This document shows positions 50,671-61,634 of a stretch of DNA of 64,000 nt, piece by piece. The stretch's first letter is position 1, and the number at the start of each line of letters is the position of its first letter. Below the pieces are notes generated by a model that was not told where the DNA came from, made no database searches, and was given only the letters and a program-made list of their open reading frames with translations. The position numbers and the translations under genes are program-made. The stretch is taken from NCBI GenBank assembly GCA_947846985.1, contig CANTUZ010000005.1, positions 10,472,001-10,536,000 of the forward strand, read 5' to 3'. This DNA is from Fratercula arctica. Its lineage: Eukaryota; Chordata; Aves; Charadriiformes; Alcidae.

Positions 50671-52188
50671 GTCAGTAACTCCAATTTCTCTCTGATATTA
50701 ATGAATAGAGATACAGTCAAAAGAGCACAGCTTGATTACCCAGTACACTAATCTATTAAAAATGCATAATTTACGTGCCACATTCTTTTTTTTTTTAAAA
50801 TTACATAAAAGTTACTCTTTGAGGTGCACAAACCTCTCAGGTTAAAAGGACAGGATCAAAATGCTATTCCACTCTTCTTTCAACTACTGTCTCATTCGTG
50901 CCTCTCCCTCAGAAGCTGGACAAGACAGAGCACTGTGTGTCCCTTAAAGCAGCAGAACAGCCTAGATTTAGCTTGTAAAGCATATTCATTTGCACTTAGC
51001 GCTGATGCTGAACACTCAGTAATATCTCCTCAAAGATTTTTAAAACAGCCCAAAGAAGAAAAGTAGGGCAAGCTAATGAAACACTTGCAAGAGTGAGAAA
51101 CAGGATTAAAAATCATAGATTTTAGCCACAATCATGACTGGGGGGGAGGGGAAAGTAACTGAACCAGAGTCAGTGAGATCTCCAGGGGAACTGGAGAACC
51201 AGTACAGGAGGGAAGAGGAAAGAGGAGGGTGAGAGTGTGTGCAAGGGCAGATGATAAACGGATTATGTTTCACGCAGTGAGAAAAAGGATCAGCATGTGA
51301 AGAGCCAGTAAATTTTCGAGTCAAAGCAGATGCACTTCAGCTGGAGAAGGTACAGCACTAGCCCAATTGCTCTTTGCTAGCCTCCTTTCTGGCCATCTGG
51401 GAGAGTGAGTTTAGCCAAGACTTGCCTGCAGGCACACCTGAACATGGGTAAGATGACAGCAGCTAGCAGCCAGTTGAGTAATAGCCAGTTGTCCAGAACA
51501 CGTCTCGGAAAGAATTTGAGAAGTCCCCAGAACAGCATTAATGCTATGCAGCAAAAGCTCTAAGTGCTCTTCCTTCTTAGATTAGCGTAAGAATGGCCAG
51601 GGCTGGTTTTGTTGCAGGAATCTATGGGGAGGTCAAAGCCATAATTAAGGATACTCAGGCTTGCACCCTACCACACACAAGGGTGAATTCCAGCTCAGGA
51701 TTAATAGTCCAGAAGTACAGTACAGGACTGGTGCTGCTCTGTTTTCAAACTGCTAGTAAATAAGCATGTCATGGGATTCATTAACAGAGGATTCATACAC
51801 GACATCTAACACCAAGAGCTCTCGTGTGTGTCTTCAATATTGTAAAAGTATTGAGTCAGATACAGGCTTTCTCTGCTACAACAGGGCAGCAATTCTGATA
51901 CTTAATCAAATGACAAATGCATAGTATCACCACAGCGTAGCCATCTCGCAAGAAGCAGCAGCAATCCCAACCTGTAAGAGACCTTGCCTCAGCATCCCGA
52001 GTGCATGGACAATGTCTTCACTCCCGTGAATCTCTGCAGATCTTTCTTCTGGCAACTGCTTCCAGTCTGGCTCTCTCCAGTAGGTGTTATATTGGCTCTC
52101 TGTCCACAAGGGCATGTCTTGTCCCAGTCCCACCGCTTGCTGATAACATGCTTCACTCTTTACCCCTCTCGTTCATTGTCCCATACTC

Positions 52189-52546
52189 TGGGGAGACTTT
52201 ACAGCGGCCTTCCAGTACCTGAAGGGGGCCTACAGGAAAGCTGGGGAGGGGCTGTTTGCAGGGGCTTGTAGTGATAGGACGAGGGACGATGGTTTTAAAC
52301 TAGAGCAGGGTTGGTTTAGATTAGACATTAGGAAGAAGTTCTTTACCATGAGGGTGGTGAAACACTGGCACAGGTTGCCCAGAGAGGCGGTGGAGGCCCC
52401 ATCCCTGGAGACATTCAAGGCCAGGCTTGATGAGGCTCTGAGCAACCTGATCGAGTTGAAGATGTCCCTGCTTACAGCAGGGGGGTTGGACTAGGTGACC
52501 TTTAAAGGCCCCTTCCAACCCAACACATTCTATGATTCTATGACTC
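52189..52546 (+). mobile_element. CR1 LINE, 3' fragment
   Basis: It starts at GGGGAGACTTTACAGCGGCC, continues through CCTTCCAGTACCTGAAGG and AAACACTGGCACAGGTTGCC, and ends GGTGACCTTTAAAGGCC with an ATTCTATGATTCTATGA tail near 52528-52545. It covers only the last 360 bp or so of the element, including the end of ORF2 in broken frames. Its 3' end groups with the 12215-12924 copy. Confidence 0.95.
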
Positions 52547-53539
52547 TACTTTTGCCCAGGTCTTCTCCAAAAGACTCTTTCACCTCCATATTCCTTGTAT
52601 TGTGTCCTTTGTTCACCTTTATCTCTGCTGCTTTCTGGCATATCTGAGCAGCCACCTGTGGCTTTCCGGTGTGGCCAGAGACCAGGCACCTGCCCCTGCT
52701 ACAATCCTTGCTAAGCTGTCTCTCCAGGGCCCTCCTTTTTATTTCTCTTCAGGATAGTCTGCAACTCCCACTGCTATGAGGAGCTTAAGGGTTGAGCAAT
52801 ATAAATCTTTTTTTGTGACATGGTAATATTTTATCATGGAAATGATGAATGTACAGCTATAAAATTATGTATTTATTATGCAACAAGAGAAAAAAATAGG
52901 ATAGTATATAAGAGGCTGTTCCTGTTTTAAGCATGCATAAACACATGTTTACAAGGAACGAATGAACAATGATAGCAGAGGAACTATTCCTGATTACATT
53001 CCACTTAAATAGTTTTGGACTAATCCTGTGCTAGCATTTATCACGTGCTCTTTCTATGCTCAACCACAGTTCATGGTACTCCAATACACTGAATGATTGC
53101 TGCAGCTGAATAGGACAAAAAAGTGGAATCCAACTCATATAAGATCAGGATTTTACCTAATCCAACTTTCACATCCCACTACCCCAACAGGGTTTGCAAA
53201 TTTGATTTCTGTTATCATCTCATGAAGTGGAAATTTCAATCACAATAACTGAGTGACTCCAGGTAATAAATTTCACTGGAGCGAAGCTAAAAGCAACATT
53301 CTTTCCTCAGAGTAGTGAAACTAAAGGAGCTTTTCAGCCGAAGTACCACAGAGCTTATTACATCAAGGTATGAGAGAAAAAAAACAAAACAATTGTTGGG
53401 GTGGTCAACAAACCATTTCAGACCAGAACTGCTCGCTTGTAAATGAAGTAGTTGTAGACATCAACAAGTAATTAAAATACAGAGATGTCAGGGAGCATCA
53501 TTCTTTGTCCAGCTTTATCTTAGAACCAGAAATCAGCAA

Positions 53540-53630
53540 GCTCAGCTGGCATAATAGGCCAGATCCTGCTGCCTTTTGCATAATGTAACTCATTTCATTC
53601 ATACATAATGTAACTCAGGCATTAATCCAA
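53540..53630. repeat. Ancient repeat fragment with short direct repeat
   Basis: TAGGCCAGATCCTGCTGCC resembles the GGCCAGATCCTGCTCCCATTG phrase of old L3/CR1-type amniote repeats. Just after it, CATAATGTAACTCA occurs twice, at 53579 and 53603, a 24-bp-period local duplication. A similar GGCCAGATCCCTGCAC phrase lies in intron 1 near 24931. Confidence 0.35.
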
Positions 53631-54009
53631 AAGAATCAGTTGAAAATGGTAACTGATGAGAACAGCTACAGTTCTTACCATATCACATTATATTTGCCAA
53701 TAAGGCACATCCTTTGGATTTGCAGGGGCTATGATTTTGCATTTGTTACTTTCTTCAGCCAGGTTTGGAGAGTGCACACCACTAGCTTGGGACACAGGAA
53801 CAGAAAATTATGTGATATTAGCAGTGTAATGCTGAAGGTGAGCTCTCACAATTGTTGGGTATCATGTTTTATCACTTTACGTAAGCAAAAATAGGACCCT
53901 GGCATACATCACAAAAACATGTGAAATGAGAATGGGATCTTTAGTGTGTGTGCACAGATTCTTATCATCTTCAACACATTCTATTTTAATTCTTTCATTT
54001 TCACTTAAG

Positions 54010-54556
54010 GCATAATTCAATCCGAAGACAGCTCAACCTCTCCAACCCTGACTTCAACATCCAGCAGGTTCAGAAACAGGAGCAACTGACGGGGATTGGC
54101 CGCATTAAGCCAGAGCTATATAAACAAAGATCAGTGGACACAGACGATGGCCGGAGGAGTAATAGCAAGGCATGTGGAAAACTGAACTTTATTCTGAAAT
54201 ATGATTGTGATTTAGAGCAGCTGATAGTGAAGATACACAAGGCCATCAACCTGCCAGCAAAGGACTTCTCTGGAACTTCAGATCCATATGTGAAGATATA
54301 TCTGCTTCCTGATAGGAAAACAAAACATCAGACTAAAGTGCACAGAAAGACCCTAAATCCAGTATTTGATGAAGTTTTTTTATTTACTGTCCCATACAAT
54401 GATCTGAATGCAAGGAAACTCCATTTCTCTGTGTATGACTTTGACAGATTCTCCAGGCATGACTTGATTGGCCAAGTGATAGTGGATAATTTTTTAGATT
54501 TGGCAGATTTTCCCAGGGAATGTAATATTTGGAAGGATATTGAATATGTCACCAAT
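54010..54556 (+). CDS. SYT9: Synaptotagmin-9, coding exon 3 (linker end and C2A domain)
   Basis: This exon encodes the last base of codon 167 through N349 in phase 0. The start [19 protein letters not shown] and the run to [17 protein letters not shown] finish the linker. C2A spans about residues 222-347, a C2 beta-sandwich that binds Ca2+ and acidic phospholipids. The Ca2+ ligands are all present by alignment to SYT1: D252 and D258 ([12 protein letters not shown]), then D310, D312, S315 and D318 ([10 protein letters not shown]). The polybasic strand is at 269-280 ([12 protein letters not shown]). The acceptor is CACTTAAG|G and the donor AAT|GTAAGT is strong. C2B, which should begin with a DNVDLGEL-like sequence, is not in the window, so the protein here is 349 residues of an expected 490 or so. 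An intact Ca2+ site supports a functional sensor in exocytosis. Confidence 0.97.
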
Positions 54557-55494
54557 GTAAGTATTAAATTTTTCTTTTTCAGATTTTTTTTTTGGTTTCT
54601 GATTTTATTTCCTTAATCTGATTATAACTTAAAATGGTAAATTTATGAAGGAAAATATTCTATTCTATCTCTTTCTCAAGCTTTTGACCTTAATCCAAAG
54701 AAATAGACAGTACCTTTTCAGTCCTCATTTCTTTTTCTTTGGATATATTAAAGAATGTCTTCTGTAGGAGACAGTGGGTTTAGTCATTGCCCTGCTGATA
54801 GGGTAGAAGAACTGGAGAATGTTTTTCTCAGAATGTCACTCACTTAATCTAAAATTTACTTAAGGAAATACTACTTATCTAATTTTGCCTGTCTTTCTGT
54901 GTTTTGTGTGATTTACCACATAAATTACAGCATACTAGTCAGCCAGAACTGCAGATTCAAGATTTCTTATGTAGTGATCTTCAGTCCTTCAAAAGGCTAT
55001 ATTGTCATAAAGTAAGATAACACCGCACCTATAATCCAGACAGAGTTCAGGCAATGCTGTTCCATGAAAGCAATGAAATACACTGGATTGGTTTAACTCT
55101 TTGTTTGGCATCACTGTTACATAGGGAAATGGGAAACTTATAAAATAAGTCTATATTTCTATTATCCCAAAGTCTCTGGTATCAAATTCTATGCAGGAAT
55201 CCAATTAGTGATAAGGTACAAAACCACAAAAATTACTTTCAGAAAAGAAAGAGTTTTCTCAAAGCATGAGCCAACCTCCTTGTAATGCTATTAGAAATTA
55301 ATCACACACATCCTATGGAGAACAGACCTTCAATGAGAATGATACATTACAGAAATCCACAAAGGTGAAGGTACTAGTGCCAAGAGTCAGTAAATATTTC
55401 ATTTGCTATGTCAAACCATACTCAAATGGAGTGCACATTTTAGAGTCAAATAAACCAAACATCATTAACAGTAAGATCAAAGTGTAAGTTTGTT

Positions 55495-55600
55495 AGACCT
55501 CAGTTCAGGAAAGTATTTAAGCATATGCTTAGCTGACTGTAAGAAGCCACTGAAAAGTTAAGGATGTTCTGAGACAAATACTTCCCTGAATTCAGAGCCT
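55495..55600. repeat. Ancient palindromic amniote repeat
   Basis: CAGTTCAGGAAAGTATTTAA followed by GCATATGCTTAGCT forms the left arm, and AAATACTTCCCTGAATTC (55576-55593) is its reverse complement at 15 of 18 positions. The form matches a repeat I recall as frequent in reptile and bird DNA, in which CAGCAAAGCACTTAAGCATG phrases face each other around a short centre. It is probably derived from an L3/CR1 end. It is old and much diverged. Confidence 0.55.
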
Positions 55601-58600
55601 CAATTTATACTCTGTGGTCTGGCAGCAGGCCATATTACAGACCAAATGGATTAAACCCATTTTTGTGTTTGAAAATTTGTTTTTAAAATTGATATTGTCC
55701 TTGTCCTAAGGTGATTACTCGGTGTTCTTAGTCAGTGCTACGTATTCGTGTGCGGCACGTGCTGTGCACCCGCTGCACAATCCTCTTCCACACTAGGGTG
55801 GAACTACAGCAGCAGCATTAGCAGTTCCCTCACTCAAGGTACAGGCGGGGGCATGGACGCTCAGTCAGAGAAGGACGAACCTGCCTTTTCTATGCAAAGT
55901 TACTGCTCTTCAACCACAAGGGAAAAGGAAGAATCTGACAGAGCAGATCAGTCATTCCAAGTGAAAGCCTGCCTTCATACAGCATTAAGTGTCCCAAGCT
56001 CAACTTTTCAGTTTTACAATCAACTGCAAGTTGAATGCACAGGCACACTGGAGTTACTTTGATACGTACTAGTCCATTTTCCACCCTTCAACTTCGGCAA
56101 AAGATGGGTTCTGGTATTTTCTTTTTAATCACTTCCCCTTCCACATTTTAAAAGTGATGCGGCATATAGTTTGTCTTCAGATTTTTTGTAATCTCTGAAA
56201 TTAAATTCAGGACTGAAACTGAGTCATTTATTAATTCCTACTAATATTAATTCCTGTGTGAAGTGTAACCCTGTTTATCCAAACAGAACACATGACCTGC
56301 CATCTAGACTTGTCACTGGGTTTTCAGCTAAAAGAGACCTTTTCAAAGCAAATGACTCACAGTACATAGGAGACACGATCCGATTTTGGCTAATGTGAGT
56401 TCTGAGATGAGAGTATCAGATAAATGAAAATGTGGAGTACTCAGCTTACTAATTAACATTTCCAAAATTTCAAAGGTTAGAACTTACTCCATAAAGTTAT
56501 GAGAAACCCTCCAAGCATCTTTTAAGAAACCAAGTTTCAGCACATTTTCTTGTCTGTGTAGCTTAGATATCTCCCAGACTGACAGCAGAAGCTGAATCCT
56601 CCAGGCTACCTGGTGAAGCTGTTGAAGTGACTACTCCCGTGGCTGCTCTCCAAACCAGGCCAGCAGTCAGTATTACTGAAACTCGGAAATAAATTTTAGC
56701 AAAGTTTTCAGCACTGTTGGGCAGTTTATGGTTGCAAACAGAAACTGTATCAACTGTAGCAGGTTTTTAATCATTTTATGTTTGAATGTCTTGTTTCAAG
56801 TAATAATAATTACGAAACAGGCAAATGCTGGGCAAAGTTCCTGAAGGAAATCAACAGAGCATGGAGCACAGGAGGGATAAACCACGGAAATGTACTAGAA
56901 AAAGGGAAGGTTCCACACAGCTACACAAGTTTGTCATACTTATGAAGAGTACCTTCATTTTAATTCCTTGTGCATCTTATTACGCTACATAACGAGCGAT
57001 CTTAAAGGCCTTTTTTTTCTACATTATTCTCCATTTTATTATGTTCTAATCCAATTTGACACAGTAATATAAAAGAATGTATCAAATCCTTCTCTGCCCA
57101 GCAAAATGGCCTACTTGCAAGTGAGCACTGCAGATTATGCCTCAAATGTCAGCTTTACTGCAAACAATGCCATTAAATTGACCTATTATGCCATATGCTT
57201 TCTTCTGTTTTCTAATAACACTGGAAGAATTTTTTATCCAAAACCAACAGTTTTGATTTTTTGGACTATAACATCTGCTACCATCCCAGAGTTTGAAATT
57301 ATTTCATAACACAGACGCGTGTCAGCATAAAAATATTCTACATGCTGAAAAGCAATCTGCCTCCAAACACAAATCTCCAATATCAAAATGATTGTTCTTC
57401 TAATACCGGGTCCTCTGAGCATAAAATCTCTCTCCTATAACACTGACACTTTTTCCAACCAGAAAAAAGCAGCAGTGGGCTGTTTAATGGAAGAAATAAT
57501 TAAGTGGATCAACTTTAGATGAACATGAAATGAACTAGATAAGCTTTTTATATATCTACCAGACAGATTACACTGGTTTCTGGCTCATCAAGAAAAAAAG
57601 AGGCTTTTTGTTTTTAGGTTGGGTTTCAGTAGTTGGTATGTTTTGCTCAGTAGCCCCTAAAACATGTTCAGGGTTTGGGGTAGGTTTTTTTCAGTTTGGT
57701 TTTATGATGTTCATAGACTGATGGCATGGTTTGAAAAGAAAAGAGTTGTTAATATTTCCTTGATTGCCATCTTCGAACTCAATTATGATTGGGCAAAAAT
57801 ATGTGGCTTTCTCACAAAATCAAATAAACAGCTAGGAAGGACAAGAAGCTGTCAGATAGTCCATTTCAGATTTTTCAGAAGATGCTAAGTATCCACTTGC
57901 ATACCTTGCTGTACACCCAGAAAGAAGAATCTTTTCTCAAGAATTGCTTGTTAAACGTCACCAGGCAGCTATGGAGCACAAAGAAGGATTGCTGTGAACT
58001 GGAAATCTAGCTCTTGTTTATACTGGCTGTTTGGATTCTCAAAATGCTCAGCCTTTGTCACTTGCTAAGCAGGTGATCTTCAAAGACAAGAGAAGTATTT
58101 AAAGGTGGCCTCCACTTAAATCAGGAGAACAATGGGAGTAAGAAAGAACAATGGAAATTTCCATTCGTAGCTGGGCTACCATTTTCCAGAATGACTACTC
58201 ATGTTACCAGGCAAATTTGTGACTATGGTCTTATAATATATATAGCTTTTGACATTGATGCTCTCTTTTCAGTTGTCAAATATAGTTATACTTGAGATCT
58301 AGTCATGGTACAATGAAAACCTGATCTTTTTATGAATGTCTGAGCTTATACATACACTTAAAAAAAATATAATTATTCATAACACCCCATTGGCACTTCT
58401 CTGTCATCTCACCCTGAGGTTGAACATCCCAGTTTTTGTGAATCTCTGTATAATATTCTATTCTCAAAGGACATTTACAACAAGATTTGCAGTTATTATG
58501 TACCTAATATTCTATAAATTGTAGCTACCATATTGACTGCTACCATTTGTCCTTATGGTTCCTTTGAGGCTCTGCAGTATCCAGCTCCTGTGAATTTGTG

Positions 58601-59774
58601 AAGTAAATTGAAACTCTGATAAAGGTGAAACCAGATGGTCAAATTCAAACCATGGTTTATTCTTTATCTCCAAAAAATCGGAGTACTAGAAAGGATTCAA
58701 AAAGTTACTCTGTTTTGAATATGGCTATTTTGAAGTACTACTGCTTTTGTTTCTATCTAAGCATTGAAGAGTGTAGCATCCAGCCCCCAAAGCAAAAATC
58801 AATATATTAGGGTACAAAATGAGAGTAAAAATATAGAAGAAAAATATTTCTGAAAGAAAGAGAGAAGAGATTACAAAAAGAAAACCCCAGGGAATACATG
58901 TAGAATTTGAGAAGTAAGAAGTCACAGACTTTAGATAACGTGCAAGGTTTGCTGAAAATCCATAATATAGTTACAGAGAGTTCAAACCTAGAAAGAAAAA
59001 CAAGTTGTATATCAAGTTCTTTACTCTGCCATCCAGAAAGAGTCAGTATATGCTAGAACTTGCAAAGCCAAGAAGATGATTGCATCTGTATTTAAGAATC
59101 TTCAAGTTCTTTTAGGGTATACATGGTGGTCAAGAATATGAGTCTGTCAGATAATGATGAATTCCTTTTGCACAGAAGAAGCAAAAAATAAGTTATTTTA
59201 AAAAAATAATTAATTTAAGTTGCATGTTGGTATACATGCTTGTGTTTTGACAAAGTGTTAAAAAGCAGGACAGTTATAATTATTTGTAACTGCATTCTAG
59301 AAATGGTAATTGCTCACTGCTCTTGTTCTCAAGTTTGCCGAAGAAAGAAAGATTTGAGAATCTGTATTTTTAGGCATTTATGTTGTATAACTAAGATGCA
59401 ACTGGAATCATAACATCACGAGAAGAAAGTTTCAAGTTCCTTGTTTCAGAGATGCTAATACCAACCACAGTATGTGTGGAAGAGAGACAGAAAGAGACTA
59501 AATTATTTCAGTCAGTTGTTTATGGAAAGCATAATAAAAGTCTAAAATTTTGCAATTTGACCAAACCTACCAGATTTTCTGCAGTTGAAAACTATTCTGT
59601 CCTCAAAAAGGTTGCATTGCTCAGGACGACTCCAGCTAAGCGGCTGTGAGCAATCTAATGTGTGCCAAATGCACATGGGTAGGTGCAGGTCATAATCCTT
59701 AGGGTTTAACCCTCAAAACTTGAGGAAAATAAATTTCCTTCTTTGAAAGAAGTAGGTAAATACTGTACTTCATT

Positions 59775-59925
59775 CATGGACAGTGGAACAGACTCAGATA
59801 AAAAGGATGTGACTTGCTCAAGACACGATGCTACTTAGTAGTAGAAATGAGACTGGGTCCAGAGTCTGGCGGATTCCTGGCACCAGCCTTAATCCACTCT
59901 GTGTAGTACTCCTTGTCTTCTTCGA
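59775..59925 (-). mobile_element. MIR SINE fragment
   Basis: On the + strand the order GACTCAGATAAAAAGGATGT, GACTTGCTCAAGACAC, GCTACTTAGTAGTAGAAATG, GACTGGGTCCAGAGTCTGG, CTTAATCCACTCTGTG closely follows the reverse complement of MIR (CTCAGAGAGGTTAAGTGACT, TTGCCCAAGGTCACAC, AGCTAGTAAGTGGCAGAG, CCAGGTCTGACTCCAGAG, CTTAACCACTACG). It is the clearest MIR match in the window. Confidence 0.65.
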
Positions 59926-61599
59926 CAGTGTACAGATACTGTAGCTGGCAGTAAATCAACTAAGTCCACCTACTCCCATCTTAAAAAATGTTTAGCGTGT
60001 CAAGATGTTTTAGTCAGTATTTCTAAAATTCCTGTTTTGGCAAGTTGCTGGGTTTAGAAAAGCGATGGCATTGAGCAAGAGCTCAGAAAAGCATTAAAAT
60101 GTTTTCAACTGTTAACAAATTTTTTTGATTCAAGAGTTTGAGAAGGAATAGAAACAAACCAAATGTCTGGCTCTATGTATCAATTCATATCCAAACCATG
60201 AATGTTAAGTGACATATCTACACTTCAGGACTGTAGCAGTAAATGGGAAACAGTAGTTGATTTTTTTTGTAGTACAGAAAACATATCCGGTATTAACCTG
60301 ACATTCCATTTGTTTAAAAGAAGTAGGCTTTAGCATCAGGAAGGCAACCAGTTGTTGATGTGGACATGTGCCTATTTAATTGATTTGCAAATGCAAGACT
60401 CTAGAAGAGACAGATTTGCAAACCCACGCGTCCTGCCCACGTTAAAGCGTGCCAAAGGCTTAAGGAGCAACAACAATTATTTCATGGCTAGACAAATGAA
60501 GGCAGTAAACACAAGAAGTAAGATTCACCTCACTTTAATTTTAGATTTATTTAAAAAAAACCAAAACCCCACAACCAAATCCAGAAGTACTCAAAAAAAT
60601 ACAGAAGCATAATTGTCTTCAAGAGGCAGATCAGTGGATATTCTTATTCTCTTAAGTCACAAAGGTTACTCTTTGTTTCATGATTTTTTCTGACTATTCT
60701 TACTTAATCAAATGTACAGAAAAAATAGAAGTCTATGTGTGATGAATCATTTCATAGCCAAAAGATGCTGAAAAGTCATAGACCTTTAATCCTTCAGATT
60801 TCTAAGGATCACCACGGTGAGGATGAAAAATGAATTAATTAGCCTTCAGGATCAGCACAACAGGTACAGTAGTGATCGTATAGTGGAGAAGGGCAGCAGG
60901 CAGCGTTTTTCCTATGGTTCTTACATTTTTTAATAACAACGTATTTAAATACGTTCATTTTCAAAACTAAGCTTTACCTTTTGTCTTTTTTTGGTTTCTT
61001 TTTTAATCTAATGGTTTTGCTGATTACTTTGTAGAAGAAGATTTGTTAGAAATGACGTAAGTTTAAATGTTTAGGAGACAACACTCAGCATGGCTAAACA
61101 AAGGACAATATGCAATTATATAGGGTAGAGATAAAATATTGACATGTGTTTTCAGAAAACTTAAAGATGCCTAATTCTATTTGGAACAACTAGGTAATTG
61201 TGAGAATATTCAACAAAATTTGGGAAGGTTCTGAAGTAAAAAAAAAAGGCAAATGCCTTGAAGAGCAATGGCTTGAGATGTGGCTAGGCTGGTCGTGAGT
61301 CAGTGGTACAAGCGTTCCCAGCTTGGCTCTAAAAATAATGGTGACTATTCAGTGGAAATGATTATCTAACAGCCTTGTAGCTCCACAGGCATGCTCAGAA
61401 ACAGGATGAATCCTTTAGTATCACTGAAGTCTCAGCTAACATTTATTGGGGTTTGGGGACTAGTTTAAGAAAATGATAATTCAGAGAATTGTGTATATGT
61501 GTATGTACCACTTGAAGTTTATAGAAACCAGGAATGTGGTCATCATAGTTTCAAAACCAGTTTCCAAATATCCAAGTCTGGATATTTCTCTACAACAAA

Positions 61600-61634
61600 C
61601 ATACATACAAACAAACAAACAAACAAACAAACAA
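61600..61634. repeat. AAAC microsatellite
   Basis: Seven or so near-perfect tandem AAAC/CAAA units follow two ATAC units. A short A run occurs about 35 bp later (61668-61680). It is likely length-variable. Confidence 0.9.

Larger units (their letters stand above)
50671..54009 (+). other. SYT9: SYT9 intron 2 (3.3 kb)
   Basis: The intron runs from GTCAGT to a T-rich tract ending CACTTAAG at 54009. It holds a CR1 fragment (52189-52546), an old repeat fragment near 53540-53630 with a short direct repeat, and otherwise nothing recognisable. Open frames inside it are short and unlike any family. Confidence 0.88.

Noticed and set aside
54557..54616. Read-through of exon 3 into intron 3 as an alternative C-terminus
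   Set aside because: The 19-20 codon extension is Phe-rich from a T-rich tract, the donor GTAAGT is strong, and no AATAAA signal is close by.
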